Part shown: positions 7,857 through 18,374 of the stretch, in pieces | Position numbering within the stretch: the stretch's first letter is position 1 | Layout: each line of letters opens with the position of its first letter | NCBI RefSeq assembly: GCF_002207765.1 | Contig: NZ_BDGJ01000117.1 | Location: forward strand, 37,564 to 80,067 | Direction: 5' to 3' | Length of the DNA: 42,504 bases | Origin: Calderihabitans maritimus | Lineage (GTDB): Bacteria > Bacillota > KKC1 > Calderihabitantales > Calderihabitantaceae | Notes under the pieces: generated by a model | Seen by the model: only the letters and a program-made list of their open reading frames with translations | The model's database searches: none | Told to the model about the DNA's origin: nothing | Made by a program: the position numbers and the translations under genes

Positions 7857-10710
7857 AAAAATTATTATAAAGGGAGCGAGACAACATAACTTAAAAAATA
7901 TTGATGTGCAAATCCCGAGGGATAAACTGGTAGTTATTACGGGACTTAGTGGCTCCGGAAAGTCGTCTCTGGCTTTCGATACTATTTACGCCGAGGGACA
8001 GAGGCGCTACGTGGAATCGCTGTCGGCTTATGCCCGGCAATTCTTGGGGCAGATGGATAAACCTGATGTAGATTATATAGAAGGACTTTCACCGGCCATT
8101 TCTATTGACCAAAAGACTACCAGCCGAAACCCCCGTTCTACAGTAGGTACGGTTACCGAGATATACGACTATCTGCGCCTTTTGTTTGCGCGAGTGGGAC
8201 GGCCTCACTGTCCCAACTGCCGGCGGCCCATCAGTCAGCAGACCGTTTCTCAAATAGTTGACCGGTTGATGACTTATGAGCAGGGAACTCGTATGCAGAT
8301 TCTCGCTCCGGTGGTGCGGGGTCGTAAGGGAGAGCACCAGAAGGTCCTGGAAAACCTGCGTAAAGCAGGGTTTGTACGGGTAAGGGTGAACAGAGAAATT
8401 AGGGAGTTGGGCGATAAAATAGAACTGGAAAAGAATAAGAAGCATACTCTGGAAGTGGTGGTCGACAGGATCATCATAAAGGCAGGAATAGAAAAGCGGT
8501 TGGCCGATTCTCTGGAAACGGCGTTAAAGCTGGCCGAAGGTACGGTAATGGTGGACGTAGTAGGTCGGGAGGAGCTGGTATTCAGTGAAAGGTTTGCCTG
8601 CCCGGTTTGTGGTTTTAGCTTTGAGGAAATAGCGCCCCGTATGTTTTCGTTTAACAGTCCTTACGGAGCATGTCCTGCCTGCAGCGGGTTGGGAACCAAG
8701 AGAGAAGTTGACCCTGACTTGGTCATTCCCGATAAGAATCGTTCTCTGGCCGAGGGCGCTATAGTGCCCTGGAGTAAGGCGACTACCCGATACTACCAGC
8801 AACTGCTGGAGGCACTGGCGGAGCACTACGGGGCAAGTATGCATGTCCCGGTTAAGGATTTAGACCCGGAGTTCTTAAATATCTTGCTTTACGGGAACGG
8901 TGGAGAACAGATACGGGTCCGTTACGTAAACCGATTTGGACAAATCCGTTATTTTGGTACCAGTTTCGAAGGAGTAATTCCCTATTTAGAACGGCGTTAC
9001 CGGGAAACTCAGTCGGATTATGCCCGGGAAGATTTGGAAGAATACATGAGCGTCAAACCGTGTCCTGCCTGTGGGGGAACGCGCCTGCGGCCTGAAAGTT
9101 TATCGGTGCTGGTGGGAGGAAGGAACATTTATGAAGTTACCGAGATGTCGGTCGCTGAGGCGTTGGAATTTTTTGCTTCCCTGGAACTTAGCCAGCGGGA
9201 AGAACTAATTGCCCGGCAGGTACTGAAAGAGATTCGGGAACGCTTGAAGTTTTTGGTAGATGTGGGTTTGGATTATTTGACCTTAAGTCGTTCGGCCGGC
9301 ACCCTTTCCGGGGGTGAGGCCCAACGGATTCGCCTGGCCACTCAAATCGGCTCCAGCCTGGTAGGGGTGCTCTATATACTGGACGAGCCCAGTATAGGGC
9401 TTCACCAGAGGGATAACGCCCGGCTGATTCAAACTTTGAAGCGTTTGAGGGATTTAGGCAATACCGTGATAGTCGTGGAACATGACGAAGAGACTATTCG
9501 GTCAGCCGACTATATCATCGACATAGGGCCGGGTGCCGGTGCTCAAGGCGGAAAAGTGGTGGCTGCGGGAAGTTTAGACAATATTATGGATTGCAGGGCA
9601 TCGATTACCGGGGAATATTTGAGCGGTCGAAAACGCATTCCGGTACCTTCTTTTCGCCGTCAGGGTAACGGAAAATGGTTGACCATTAAAGGGGCCCGTG
9701 AGCATAATTTAAAAAATATAGATGTGCGGATACCGTTGGGGGTCTTTACATGTGTAACCGGTGTTTCTGGGTCCGGGAAGAGCACCTTGGTTAATGAGAT
9801 TCTTTACCGTTCTTTGGCCCAGCGCCTTCACGGAGCCAAGGAGAAGCCCGGTGAACATGATGGCATTGAAGGCTTTGAGCATCTGGATAAGGTAATAAAT
9901 ATTGACCAGTCACCTATCGGGCGCACGCCCCGTTCCAATCCGGCCACCTACACCGGCGTTTTTGACGGGATACGGGAGATTTTTTCCCAAACTCCCGAGG
10001 CCAGGATGCGGGGTTACCGACCGGGGCGTTTTAGCTTCAACGTCAAGGGTGGACGTTGTGAAGCCTGCCGGGGAGACGGTATTATTAAAATAGAAATGCA
10101 TTTTCTACCGGACGTTTATGTGCCCTGTGAAGTCTGCAAGGGTAAACGGTACAACCGGGAGACTTTAGAAATAAAATATAAGGGTAAAAGCATTGCCGAC
10201 GTTTTGGACATGACGGTAGATGAAGCGGTGGAATTTTTCAAACATATCCCCAAGATTTACCGGAAGTTAAAAACGCTGCAAGATGTGGGTCTGGGATATA
10301 TTAAACTGGGCCAGCCTGCTACCACCCTTTCCGGGGGCGAAGCCCAGAGGGTCAAATTGGCGGCGGAGCTTAGTCGGCGTAGCAACGGTAGAACCCTGTA
10401 TATTTTGGATGAACCTACTACCGGATTGCATATAGCCGATATTCATAAGCTTTTGGAGGTTTTGGGAAGACTTACCGATTCCGGTAACACGGTTTTGGTC
10501 ATAGAGCATAACCTGGATGTGATAAAGACGGCGGATTATGTGATAGACCTCGGACCGGAAGGAGGCAACCGGGGCGGCAAGATTGTAGCCACCGGTACCC
10601 CGGAAGAGGTCAGTGAAGTGAAGGCATCCTATACGGGGCAGTTTCTGCGGCAGGTTTTGGAGCGTGAGAAACATGAGCCTAAAGGAGAAAGTAAAACAGC
10701 TACCGGATAA
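7846..10710 (+). CDS. uvrA: Excinuclease ABC subunit A (UvrA)
   Basis: Dimeric ABC ATPase that finds helix-distorting lesions and loads UvrB; 954 residues. It has two ATP-binding halves: Walker [10 protein letters not shown] at about 33-41 and GVSGSGKST at about 638-646; ABC signatures [12 protein letters not shown] and [12 protein letters not shown]; Walker B regions DEPSIGLH and DEPTTGLH. Cys pairs CPNC, CPVC/CPAC, CPAC and CEAC/CEVC form the zinc modules. I choose ATG 7846 because GGAGG at 7834-7838 is 7 bases away; ATG 7840 in frame is only one base from it. It overlaps the uvrB end by 11 bases and the uvrC start by 38, indicating coupled translation. Confidence 0.98.
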   Translation: MGNKKIIIKGARQHNLKNIDVQIPRDKLVVITGLSGSGKSSLAFDTIYAEGQRRYVESLSAYARQFLGQMDKPDVDYIEGLSPAISIDQKTTSRNPRSTVGTVTEIYDYLRLLFARVGRPHCPNCRRPISQQTVSQIVDRLMTYEQGTRMQILAPVVRGRKGEHQKVLENLRKAGFVRVRVNREIRELGDKIELEKNKKHTLEVVVDRIIIKAGIEKRLADSLETALKLAEGTVMVDVVGREELVFSERFACPVCGFSFEEIAPRMFSFNSPYGACPACSGLGTKREVDPDLVIPDKNRSLAEGAIVPWSKATTRYYQQLLEALAEHYGASMHVPVKDLDPEFLNILLYGNGGEQIRVRYVNRFGQIRYFGTSFEGVIPYLERRYRETQSDYAREDLEEYMSVKPCPACGGTRLRPESLSVLVGGRNIYEVTEMSVAEALEFFASLELSQREELIARQVLKEIRERLKFLVDVGLDYLTLSRSAGTLSGGEAQRIRLATQIGSSLVGVLYILDEPSIGLHQRDNARLIQTLKRLRDLGNTVIVVEHDEETIRSADYIIDIGPGAGAQGGKVVAAGSLDNIMDCRASITGEYLSGRKRIPVPSFRRQGNGKWLTIKGAREHNLKNIDVRIPLGVFTCVTGVSGSGKSTLVNEILYRSLAQRLHGAKEKPGEHDGIEGFEHLDKVINIDQSPIGRTPRSNPATYTGVFDGIREIFSQTPEARMRGYRPGRFSFNVKGGRCEACRGDGIIKIEMHFLPDVYVPCEVCKGKRYNRETLEIKYKGKSIADVLDMTVDEAVEFFKHIPKIYRKLKTLQDVGLGYIKLGQPATTLSGGEAQRVKLAAELSRRSNGRTLYILDEPTTGLHIADIHKLLEVLGRLTDSGNTVLVIEHNLDVIKTADYVIDLGPEGGNRGGKIVATGTPEEVSEVKASYTGQFLRQVLEREKHEPKGESKTATG

Positions 10711-12499
10711 GCCCGGTGTATATATGTTTGAAAATAAATCCGGAGAAATCATTTATGTAGGTAAGGCGGCATCGCTCAAGCGAAGAGTAAACTCCTACTT
10801 CCAGTCGGATAAGCATCAGCCGCCCAAAGTTAGGGTTATGATGCAGCAGGTGACGGATTTACAGTATATTGTCACCGATTCCGAAGTGGAAGCCCTGATT
10901 CTCGAGTGCAATCTTATCAAAGAACACCGGCCGAAATATAATGTTAACCTCAAAGACGATAAACATTATCCTTATCTGAAAATAACCCTGGGAGAAGAAT
11001 TTCCTCGGATTATGGTCACCCGTTCCATGCAGAAAGACGGCTCCCGGTATTTCGGCCCTTACACTCGTGCCGGTGCCATGCGCGAGACCTTGAAGCTGTT
11101 GCGCAGCCTCTTTCCCGTACGCACCTGCAAGAAAGTTGACCCGCGGGAACAGAGCCGTCCCTGCCTGAATGCCCATATAAAGCGTTGTCTGGCTCCGTGC
11201 AGTGGCCGGGTGAAGCCAGAAGAATACGGGCAGGTAATACGGGAAGTAATTCTTTTCCTGGAGGGGCGCCAGGATGACCTGATAAGGGATCTGGAGGAAA
11301 GGATGCGGCAGGCGGCAGCCAATCTGGAATTTGAAAAGGCTGCTGAACTGCGGGACCAGATAGCGGCAATCAAAGAGGTATTGGCTCACCAAAAAATAGT
11401 TTCGGACCGCCAGGAGGACCAGGATGTACTGGCCCTAGCCCGTGGCCGCGATAAGACCTGCGGGCAGATCTTTTTTATTCGGGGCGGGAAAGTGGTCGGC
11501 AGGGATTACTTCTGGCTTACCAGTTCACCGGAAGAAACGGAAAAGGACATCATGACTGCTTTTCTCAAACAGTACTACAGCAAGGTGGATTTTGTGCCCC
11601 AAGAGGTGATCCTGCAGGTAGATGTTGAGGATAAGGAAGTAATAGAAGAATGGCTTCGCCGTAAACGGGGGAAGAAAGTTAACCTGATTGTTCCCCGCAG
11701 GGGCAAAAAACGCCAATTGGTGGAAATGGTGGCTGAAAATGCCCGGCTGACCTTAGAAGAAGCGGAGAAAGCTGCCCAGCAACAGCTAAAGAAAACGCAG
11801 GAGGCCCTGAGGAATTTGCAAAAGGTACTGGATTTGCCCCGTCCTCCTGAACGGATAGAATGTTACGACATTTCGAACTTCCAGGGCCACGCAGCGGTAG
11901 GTTCCATGGTAGTATTTGAGAACGGCCAACCAAAGAACTCTGACTACCGCCGGTTTCGCATAAAAGGAGTTCAGGGACCTAACGACTTTGCCTGCCTGCA
12001 GGAGGTCCTGGAGAGGCGTTTTCGAAGGGCTACAAATTCGGCTGAGGATACTTCTTTTTCCCGCCTGCCGGACGTAATTATCATTGACGGAGGCAAAGGA
12101 CAGCTCACGGCAGCTTTGGAAGTGCTGGAACGGTTGGGAATTAAAGACATACCGGTATTTGCTTTGGCCAAAGAAGAAGAATTGATTTTCCGGCAGGGAA
12201 GCTCCAGTCCGGTTAAATTGCCTCGCGATTCTTCGGCCCTGCATATACTGCAGCACATCCGGGACGAGGCCCACCGTTTCGCCATTACCTACCACCGCAA
12301 GCTACACCGAAAGGAGAGTTACGGTTCGATTCTTGACGAAATTCCCGGCATTGGTCCTAAGCGAAAGAGAGCTCTACTGGCTCACTTCGGTTCCGTTGCC
12401 CACATGCGGAAGGCGACCAAGGAAGAACTGGCGGCGGTAGAGGGAATGAACAACCGCCTGGCGGATAGAGTATACCGGTATTTGCAGGGACTAAAATAA
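10673..12499 (+). CDS. uvrC: Excinuclease ABC subunit C (UvrC)
   Basis: Dual-incision nuclease of excision repair, 608 residues. An N-terminal GIY-YIG domain (PGVYMF and [18 protein letters not shown], within about residues 12-45) makes the 3' cut. A central UVR motif ([18 protein letters not shown], near 210) binds UvrB. An RNase H-like domain (YDISNFQG near 400; IIDGGKGQL near 470) makes the 5' cut. C-terminal helix-hairpin-helix motifs ([14 protein letters not shown]) bind DNA. ATG 10673 is preferred because GGAG lies 10 bases upstream; an in-frame GTG at 10664 overlaps that site. uvrC is often unlinked to uvrBA, but here it overlaps uvrA by 38 bases, so all three subunits come from one transcript. 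Confidence 0.98.
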   Translation: MSLKEKVKQLPDKPGVYMFENKSGEIIYVGKAASLKRRVNSYFQSDKHQPPKVRVMMQQVTDLQYIVTDSEVEALILECNLIKEHRPKYNVNLKDDKHYPYLKITLGEEFPRIMVTRSMQKDGSRYFGPYTRAGAMRETLKLLRSLFPVRTCKKVDPREQSRPCLNAHIKRCLAPCSGRVKPEEYGQVIREVILFLEGRQDDLIRDLEERMRQAAANLEFEKAAELRDQIAAIKEVLAHQKIVSDRQEDQDVLALARGRDKTCGQIFFIRGGKVVGRDYFWLTSSPEETEKDIMTAFLKQYYSKVDFVPQEVILQVDVEDKEVIEEWLRRKRGKKVNLIVPRRGKKRQLVEMVAENARLTLEEAEKAAQQQLKKTQEALRNLQKVLDLPRPPERIECYDISNFQGHAAVGSMVVFENGQPKNSDYRRFRIKGVQGPNDFACLQEVLERRFRRATNSAEDTSFSRLPDVIIIDGGKGQLTAALEVLERLGIKDIPVFALAKEEELIFRQGSSSPVKLPRDSSALHILQHIRDEAHRFAITYHRKLHRKESYGSILDEIPGIGPKRKRALLAHFGSVAHMRKATKEELAAVEGMNNRLADRVYRYLQGLK

Positions 12500-12510
12500 G
12501 GAGGATGGCC

Positions 12511-12849
12511 ATGGGAGGTTTAATATGGCGGTGGTTATTAAATGCCGTTGCCCTGTTGATTACTGCCCGAATTATTGAGGGAATACGGTTGGAAGGGCTT
12601 GTTTCCGCCCTGACCGCCTCCCTGATCCTGGGTATAGTAAATGCCTTTATTCGACCTCTGGTTATTCTTCTGACTCTTCCTCTAAATATCTTAACTCTGG
12701 GACTTTTTACATGGGTTATTAATGGGCTAATGCTTAAGATTGTTTCTACGGTGGTGGCTGGGTTTAACGTTGAAGGCTTTTGGGCCGCAGTGGTGGGGGC
12801 CCTGGTATTGTCCCTGGTCAGCGGGGTAATTAGTTTTTTCCTGAGTTAA
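12511..12849 (+). CDS. Small four-helix membrane protein, YvlD / phage-holin-4-2 family
   Basis: Protein of 112 residues made almost entirely of four hydrophobic helices, with the typical family core LILGIVNAFIRPLVILLTLP and a following LGLFTWVINGLML. Families of this type (Bacillus YvlD) are linked to cell-envelope stress; no biochemical role is established, and despite the holin name there is no phage context here. ATG 12511 is chosen because AAGGAGG lies six bases upstream, while ATG 12505 touches it. It starts 11 bases after uvrC and is probably on the same transcript. In Bacillus the yvl genes also lie near uvrBA. Confidence 0.85.
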   Translation: MGGLIWRWLLNAVALLITARIIEGIRLEGLVSALTASLILGIVNAFIRPLVILLTLPLNILTLGLFTWVINGLMLKIVSTVVAGFNVEGFWAAVVGALVLSLVSGVISFFLS

Positions 12850-12895
12850 GCCATGGGAAGTTGGAAGATAATTGTATAAACTGGGGGTGTGGCCG

Positions 12896-13699
12896 TTGCC
12901 GAGGTTTGAGCTGGTAGCCATAGATTTAGATGGTACGCTGTTGGATGATGATTTAAAGATTTCTCCCCGGACCCAAGAAGTTATTGCGAGAGTCCGGCAA
13001 CAAGGCGTTCACGTAACTATTGCCACTGGCAGAATGTTTGCTTCAGCTCAACCCTATGCTCTGCAGTTGGGTTTGGATATCCCGCTTATCACCTACCAAG
13101 GTGCCCTGGTGAAGACTTCTCAGGGAGGTCAAGTGCTGTATCACCGTTTTGTGCCCTTGGAACTGGCCCGGCAGGTAATACAAACGGTGAATGAATATGG
13201 TTATCCCATAAACGTATACTTGGATGATCGGCTGTTCGTGGAGAAGATTACGCCGGAAGGGGAAATGTATGCCCGGAGGTCCAATGTGCCTCTTCATCCC
13301 GCCGGCGATCTCCTAGAATTCTTACAGGAAGACCCTATTAAAGTTCTGGTTATTCAGGAAGAGGACAAGCTGCAGGCGCTGGAGGAGAAGTGTAGAAAGA
13401 TATTTGGCGGAAAACTTTATATTACCAGGTCACAGCCCATGTATCTGGAATTCATGCACCCGGAAGCTACCAAAAAGAGGGGGCTGGAGGCAGTAGCTTC
13501 CCATTTGGGAATCGGCCCGGAAAAGATTATGGTGATCGGGGATAGCTATAATGACTTGGAAATGTTTCGCTTTGCCGGGTTTTCGATAGCTATGGGAAAT
13601 GCCCGGCCAGAAATTAAGGAACGGGCCGACTACGTTACTAAATCCAACCGGGAAGAAGGAGTAGCGGAAGCACTGGAAAAGTTCCTGCTGGATGGATAA
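12896..13699 (+). CDS. Cof-type HAD-superfamily phosphatase
   Basis: Soluble phosphatase of about 267 residues, likely acting on sugar phosphates, nucleotides or flavin precursors; the substrate cannot be read from sequence. HAD motif I is DLDGTLL (nucleophile D10, acid D12), motif II falls in TIATGR, motif III is the Lys near KKRGLEAV, and motif IV is GDSYNDLEM. A large C2B-type cap lies between motifs II and III, which defines the Cof subclass. I place the start at TTG 12896 because GGGGGTG ends six bases before it. TTG 12872 in frame lacks a ribosome site, and GTG 12887 is a third option. It follows the YvlD-like gene by 46 bases. Confidence 0.88.
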   Translation: MPRFELVAIDLDGTLLDDDLKISPRTQEVIARVRQQGVHVTIATGRMFASAQPYALQLGLDIPLITYQGALVKTSQGGQVLYHRFVPLELARQVIQTVNEYGYPINVYLDDRLFVEKITPEGEMYARRSNVPLHPAGDLLEFLQEDPIKVLVIQEEDKLQALEEKCRKIFGGKLYITRSQPMYLEFMHPEATKKRGLEAVASHLGIGPEKIMVIGDSYNDLEMFRFAGFSIAMGNARPEIKERADYVTKSNREEGVAEALEKFLLDG

Positions 13700-13801
13700 A
13701 AGATGTGTTCCGGTAGCGGAGTCAGTTGTATGGGAGGAGATCACAAATAACATACTAGCTAAAGAAGGTTCAGATGAAGCAGCAATCTAGAGGTGACCGA
13801 T

Positions 13802-14536
13802 ATGCGTATTTTTGCCGACTATCATACCCATTCCGACTACAGTGACGGCAGGGGAACCGTGGAAGAAATGGTTGACGCGGCTCGAAGGAAGGGCCTGCGC
13901 GCGATAGCCATCACCGATCACGGGCCGGACAACATTGGAGTCGGCGTAGAAACTCCGGATACCTATTTGGCGGTGAAAAAGGAAATAGAACGTTTGCAAG
14001 GCATATACGGGGATATAGATATTTTGGTAGGCGCGGAAGCCGATATTATAGGGATGAGAGGAGAAATAGATGTTCCCCGCCGTATTTATCAGGAACTGGA
14101 CCTGCTCCTGGTGGGACTGCATCCTTATGTTCGCCCTGTAGATGTAAGGAGCGGGTGGAGATTGTTAGTAAAGAACCAGACGTGTACCTGGAGCAGCGGA
14201 ATCAGGCGTAGTGTTGTTAACGACAACACCAAGTGTCTGATGGAAGCTCTTTATCGACATGATGTCGATATATTAGTTCATCCCGGTCTGAAGATGCCGG
14301 TAGATATCTCAGAAATATCCCGGGCGTGTGTAAAAACCGAAACTCTTTTTGAAATTAATACGGGACATTTCTACCTGGACATCGGTGATATTCACCAGGC
14401 GGCTAAGGAGGGTGTCCGTTTTGTAGTGAACAGCGATGCTCATTTTCCGGAGACAGTAGGGAAGGTGGAGGAAGGCCTGGACCTTCTAAAAAGAGCCAAA
14501 GTCCCTCGCGAGCAGGTAGCCAATGTTTATCAATAG
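13802..14536 (+). CDS. PHP-domain metallophosphatase, YcdX-like
   Basis: Hydrolase of 244 residues with a complete PHP metal-binding set: DYHTH (D6, H8, H10), TDHGP (D39, H40), GAEAD, GLHPYV, LVHPGL, and NSDAHF near the C-terminus. These enzymes use three metal ions and hydrolyse phosphoesters; the real substrate is unknown. ATG 13802 follows GAGGTGA by five bases; GTG 13793 is part of that ribosome site and is rejected. A PHP gene just before rapZ-yvcK-whiA is a recurring arrangement in Clostridia, suggesting a link with cell-wall or carbon metabolism, but that is inference. The 102 bases before it contain no credible gene. Confidence 0.87.
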   Translation: MRIFADYHTHSDYSDGRGTVEEMVDAARRKGLRAIAITDHGPDNIGVGVETPDTYLAVKKEIERLQGIYGDIDILVGAEADIIGMRGEIDVPRRIYQELDLLLVGLHPYVRPVDVRSGWRLLVKNQTCTWSSGIRRSVVNDNTKCLMEALYRHDVDILVHPGLKMPVDISEISRACVKTETLFEINTGHFYLDIGDIHQAAKEGVRFVVNSDAHFPETVGKVEEGLDLLKRAKVPREQVANVYQ

Positions 14537-14599
14537 AAGGAAACCTGTTCTTCAAGAGCGAAGTAAAATTGGAGAATATATGCACTAGGGGGTTTCAGG

Positions 14600-15499
14600 G
14601 TGGCGGAAGAACAGAAGAAAACGAATATACAAAAATTGGTGATTATTACCGGGCTTTCAGGAGCGGGTAAGACCCAGGCAGTTCGCTGTTTGGAAGACCT
14701 TGGGTTTTTTTGTGTTGATAACCTGCCGCCCATCTTAATACCCAAGTTTGCAGAACTTTTTGAGCAGGCCGAAGGCAAGATCGATAAAGTGGCGCTGGTA
14801 ATGGACATAAGAGGAGGTAAATTTTTTGACAGCCTGTTTGAAGCTTTAAATTACCTCGATGAAAAGAACTTTAAGTATGAAATTTTATTTTTGGAAGCTT
14901 CTGATGAAACCCTGGTTCGCCGTTTCAAAGAGACCCGCCGGCGTCATCCTTTAGCTCCCGACCAGCGAATTCTGGAAGGGATTATAGAAGAAAGAAAGCG
15001 CCTTCAGGAATTGAGAGGGAGAGCAAGTAAAATTATTGACACCTCTGATATGACCAACCGGCAATTGAGAGAACAGGTAGCGGAATTATTTGGTGAAGTT
15101 AAGGATTATAAATTAATTATAACGGTTATGTCTTTCGGATTTAAGTATGGTGTTCCTCTGGATGCCGACTTGGTTATGGACGTGAGATTTCTGCCCAATC
15201 CCCATTACGTTCAGGAACTGCGCTCTTTTACCGGTCATGACCGGCGGGTGCGGGAATTCGTTATGAATTCTCCGGTGACAGCAGCCTTTTTAGACAAATT
15301 TATCGATCTTTTAAAATTTTTGCTTCCCTACTATGCGAAAGAAGGAAAAAGTCACCTGGTCATAGCCATAGGCTGTACGGGAGGACAGCACCGTTCGGTG
15401 GCTATAGCTAATAGGATTGGTCAGGAACTGAAGGGAGAAGATTTTCGCGTTTCGGTTAAACACCGAGACATCTTGCGAGCTACAGGGGCGGGTTGTTAA
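14600..15499 (+). CDS. rapZ: RNase adapter / nucleotide-binding protein RapZ (YvcJ)
   Basis: Soluble P-loop protein of 299 residues. Walker A GLSGAGKT is at 18-25, VMDIRGG forms the Walker B region, and the conserved C-terminal block includes [16 protein letters not shown], the DL-type metal/ligand-binding region and [13 protein letters not shown]. In E. coli RapZ binds GlcN6P and guides RNase E to GlmZ; in Bacillus YvcJ hydrolyses GTP and affects competence. Which role applies here is unknown. The start is GTG with GGGGG upstream. It overlaps or abuts yvcK, forming the conserved rapZ-yvcK-whiA operon. Confidence 0.96.
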   Translation: MAEEQKKTNIQKLVIITGLSGAGKTQAVRCLEDLGFFCVDNLPPILIPKFAELFEQAEGKIDKVALVMDIRGGKFFDSLFEALNYLDEKNFKYEILFLEASDETLVRRFKETRRRHPLAPDQRILEGIIEERKRLQELRGRASKIIDTSDMTNRQLREQVAELFGEVKDYKLIITVMSFGFKYGVPLDADLVMDVRFLPNPHYVQELRSFTGHDRRVREFVMNSPVTAAFLDKFIDLLKFLLPYYAKEGKSHLVIAIGCTGGQHRSVAIANRIGQELKGEDFRVSVKHRDILRATGAGC

Positions 15500-15501
15500 C
15501 G

Positions 15502-16836
15502 GTGAACGCCATTAAATGGCTTTATCCAGGACTGAAAATCAAACGATGGTTGGGCCTGGCTTTCGTCGGTATGTTTCTGACTGGTATAGGGCTGGCCTTG
15601 GTTGTGGCCCCCAGGTTAATTGCCCTATTGCCGACGGCGAAGAGATTTTTGGGAAGCGGCCAGACAGCGCCTTTAGCCGGCGGAATAATTTTGATGCTGT
15701 TGGGAACTTTTTTATTTCTTACCGGCTTCCGCCGTATGGTTCGCTCTATCCTGGCGGTTATGCTGCCCCAAAATGAGGGCCCGATTGTGGAAGTTGTTTA
15801 CCAGAAGCGCCATTTGCAAAAAGGCCCCCGGATTGTGGCGATCGGTGGAGGGACTGGTCTTTCCGTACTGCTGCGGGGACTTAAGAATTACACCAGTAAT
15901 TTGACCGCTATAGTAACGGTTTCTGACGATGGCGGGAGCTCGGGGAGACTGCGGGGAGAATTGGGTATTCTGCCTCCTGGTGATACACGCAATTGTCTGG
16001 TAGCTCTGGCCGATACGGAAAGCTTAATGGAAAAACTGATCAATTACCGGTTTGACCAGGGAAAAGGTTTAGCCGGTCACAGTTTGGGTAATCTTTTGTT
16101 AGCAGCGCTTACCGACATAACGGGAGGTTTTGATAAAGCGGTAAAAGAGATAGGTAAAGTACTGGCCTTGCGAGGGCGGGTATTGCCTTCGACTCTGGAT
16201 AATGTAGTTCTCTGTGCAGAACTTGAGGATGGAACTATAGTGGAAGGGGAGACCAGGATTTCTTCCTCCCGTGGCCGTATTCGGAAAGTATTCTTAAAAC
16301 CTCCTGATGTTGCTCCTCTGAAAGAGGCCATAGAGGCTATCGAACAAGCGGATGCCGTGGTTTTGGGACCGGGCAGCCTTTATACCAGTGTCTTGCCTAA
16401 CTTGTTAGTCAGGGGTTTAAGAGAGGCCTTAGAGAGGACGAAGGCTCCTATTTTCTACGTGTGTAATGTAATGACCCAGCCGGGAGAAACAACCGGTTAC
16501 ACTGCTTATGACCATCTTAAAGCCCTCGTTGACCACTGTGGTCCCGGGTTGGTGGATTACGTAGTGGTTAATGTGGCACCGATACCGAGAAAGCTTTTGG
16601 CTCGTTACCGGGAGCAGGGGGCATATCCGGTCCGGGTTAACCGCGCTGCTCTGGCCCGTCAGGGAGTAAAAGTGATGGAAGAACGACTGATAGACAAGAG
16701 CAACCTGATCCGTCATGATCCGGATAAACTGGCCCGGTGTATTATCAGACAGGTTTTGGCAGGCAGGAATCCGGCGGCCAGGCTTAAGATTTTAGAACAC
16801 TATTTGGCAGAGAGGATCCGGGAGGCAAAAGGGTAG
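15502..16836 (+). CDS. yvcK: Gluconeogenesis / cell-wall factor YvcK (CofD-like) with N-terminal membrane helices
   Basis: Protein of about 444 residues from the YvcK/CofD-like family. Bacillus YvcK binds UDP-GlcNAc and supports growth on gluconeogenic carbon and proper cell-wall synthesis. The Rossmann core starts near residue 110 (AIGGGTGLSVLLRGLK), followed by TVSDDGGSSGRL, PGDTRN and GPGSLYTSVLPNL. About 100 residues precede it, including two hydrophobic helices (LGLAFVGMFLTGIGLAL and GGIILMLLGTFLFLTG), so this version should be tethered to the membrane, unlike the shorter Bacillus protein. GTG 15502 is preferred; an in-frame TTG at 15493 overlaps the rapZ end and is possible. Confidence 0.94.
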   Translation: MNAIKWLYPGLKIKRWLGLAFVGMFLTGIGLALVVAPRLIALLPTAKRFLGSGQTAPLAGGIILMLLGTFLFLTGFRRMVRSILAVMLPQNEGPIVEVVYQKRHLQKGPRIVAIGGGTGLSVLLRGLKNYTSNLTAIVTVSDDGGSSGRLRGELGILPPGDTRNCLVALADTESLMEKLINYRFDQGKGLAGHSLGNLLLAALTDITGGFDKAVKEIGKVLALRGRVLPSTLDNVVLCAELEDGTIVEGETRISSSRGRIRKVFLKPPDVAPLKEAIEAIEQADAVVLGPGSLYTSVLPNLLVRGLREALERTKAPIFYVCNVMTQPGETTGYTAYDHLKALVDHCGPGLVDYVVVNVAPIPRKLLARYREQGAYPVRVNRAALARQGVKVMEERLIDKSNLIRHDPDKLARCIIRQVLAGRNPAARLKILEHYLAERIREAKG

Positions 16837-16876
16837 GAACAGAATAGTATTACCCATTTAAAGTGGGGGGCTGCTA

Positions 16877-17833
16877 ATGTCTTTTTCCCAAAAGGTTAAA
16901 AATGAACTTGCCCGCAAGCTTTCACCAAGGAAATGTTGTCAACTGGCTGAGCTAGCAGGGTTAATCCGCATGGATGGAACAGTTCAAATACGGGGGAAAG
17001 AGGATATAGGAATTTTAGTCTCCACTGAAAACGCTGCGGTGGCCCGTAAAATATTTACTTTAACCAAGAAGTTATTTAAAATCCGAGCGGAGATTGTAGT
17101 AAGAAGGGGAGTTCGTCCCCGTAAAAATAATACCTACATGGTAAAAATTTTTTCCCAGCCGGAAGTAAAGGCCTTACTTCAAATTTTAGGTATCGACGGG
17201 GAGACCGGCGGTTTAGGAAGCGATTATTGGAACCCGAAGGTAGCTAAGGATTTTTGTTGTAGCAAAGCGTATCTCAGGGGTATATTTCTTGGAGGGGGTT
17301 CTGTCAGTGATCCAGAAGGGAATTATCACCTGGAAATAGTAACGGCAGATGAATTTCATGCCCGTAAAATAAAGGACATTATTAGCCGGTTTAACCTCCA
17401 ACCTAAGGTTGCCCGGCGTAAGGAATGGTATGTAATTTATTTTAAAGAAAGCGAACAGATTATTGGTTTTTTAAATGTGGTAGGAGCTTATTCCGCTCTG
17501 CTTAAATTTGAAGATGTTCGTATCCGTAAGGATATGCGCAACCGAGTCAACCGGCTGGTCAACTGTGAAACTGCCAATCTTAACAAGACGATTAATGCTT
17601 CCTTGCGACAACTGGAAAATATAAATTATATTCAACAAGCTGTAGGCCTGGAAAGTTTACCTCGTAGTTTGCGGGAGATTGCAGAATTGCGCCTGCGTTA
17701 TCCCGACATTAGTCTAAAAGAGTTGGGACAGCTTTTGACTCCTCCGGTAGGAAAATCGGGAGTTAATCATAGAATGCGTAAACTGGAAAAAATAGCTGAA
17801 GAATTAAGAAAAGGTAGCTGGCAGCAGAAATGA
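16877..17833 (+). CDS. whiA: DNA-binding protein WhiA
   Basis: Protein of 318 residues with the two-part WhiA architecture: an N-terminal LAGLIDADG-homing-endonuclease-like fold lacking nuclease function (CQLAELAGLIRMDGTVQ; YLRGIFLGGGSVSDPEGNYH), and a C-terminal helix-turn-helix (ISLKELGQLL ... SGVNHRMRKL). WhiA is a transcription factor for sporulation in Streptomyces; in Bacillus it affects cell division and chromosome segregation. GGGGGGC lies upstream of the ATG. It completes the conserved rapZ-yvcK-whiA set. Confidence 0.96.
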   Translation: MSFSQKVKNELARKLSPRKCCQLAELAGLIRMDGTVQIRGKEDIGILVSTENAAVARKIFTLTKKLFKIRAEIVVRRGVRPRKNNTYMVKIFSQPEVKALLQILGIDGETGGLGSDYWNPKVAKDFCCSKAYLRGIFLGGGSVSDPEGNYHLEIVTADEFHARKIKDIISRFNLQPKVARRKEWYVIYFKESEQIIGFLNVVGAYSALLKFEDVRIRKDMRNRVNRLVNCETANLNKTINASLRQLENINYIQQAVGLESLPRSLREIAELRLRYPDISLKELGQLLTPPVGKSGVNHRMRKLEKIAEELRKGSWQQK

Positions 17834-17846
17834 GGTTTGATGATAA

Positions 17847-18374
17847 ATGAGAAATTACAAGAGATATTCTCTGCCGGGAGATAAAAATGCCTTGCAGTAC
17901 TGGACTAAAATTGTTAGTCCCTGGAAGGTTATGCGCAATTTTGCCGTCATTCAGTTCTGTCGCTATTCACCTTCTTTAAAGCTAAAAAATATTCTGTACC
18001 GCAACCTTCTAGGCCTCAAGATCGGCAAAAATGTATCGGTGGGCTTGATGGCCATGTTTGATATTTTTTTCCCCGAACTGATTGTTTTGGGAGACAATGT
18101 TACGATAGGATATAATTGTACTATTTTATGTCATGAATTTCTAAGGCATGAATACCGGCTGGGGAAAGTGATAATTGGCGCCAATGCAACTATCGGGGCC
18201 AACACTACTATTCTTCCCGGGGTTACCGTCGGTGAGGGAGCAATTGTATCCGCCTGTTCATTGGTGAATAAAGATGTTCCCGCTTATACCATGGTGGGAG
18301 GAGTGCCGGCCAGGAGTATAGGGACGGTTTCCCGGTCAAAAGGGGAGACAAAGCATGAGGAAGAAGTTAGTTAG
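17847..18374 (+). CDS. Left-handed beta-helix acyltransferase, YvoF-like
   Basis: Protein of 175 residues with hexapeptide repeats: LKIGKNVSVG, ELIVLGDNVTIGYNCTI, then KVIIGANATIGANTTILPGVTVGEGAIVSACSLV-type sequence and the closing PAYTMVGGVPAR. The fold is that of trimeric acetyl/acyltransferases such as maltose O-acetyltransferase and YvoF. The N-terminal 60 residues are basic and could mediate membrane or partner contact. The acceptor is unknown. The ribosome site is weak (GAGG about 12 bases away), suggesting low expression or coupling to whiA, which ends 13 bases upstream. It overlaps the next gene by 20 bases. Confidence 0.82.
   Translation: MRNYKRYSLPGDKNALQYWTKIVSPWKVMRNFAVIQFCRYSPSLKLKNILYRNLLGLKIGKNVSVGLMAMFDIFFPELIVLGDNVTIGYNCTILCHEFLRHEYRLGKVIIGANATIGANTTILPGVTVGEGAIVSACSLVNKDVPAYTMVGGVPARSIGTVSRSKGETKHEEEVS

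Noticed and set aside
11786-12295. Long - strand frame opposite uvrC
   Set aside because: Shadow of the uvrC coding frame; no start signals or recognisable domains.
12511-12849. Prophage holin
   Set aside because: The family name contains holin, but there are no phage genes around and it resembles chromosomal YvlD proteins.
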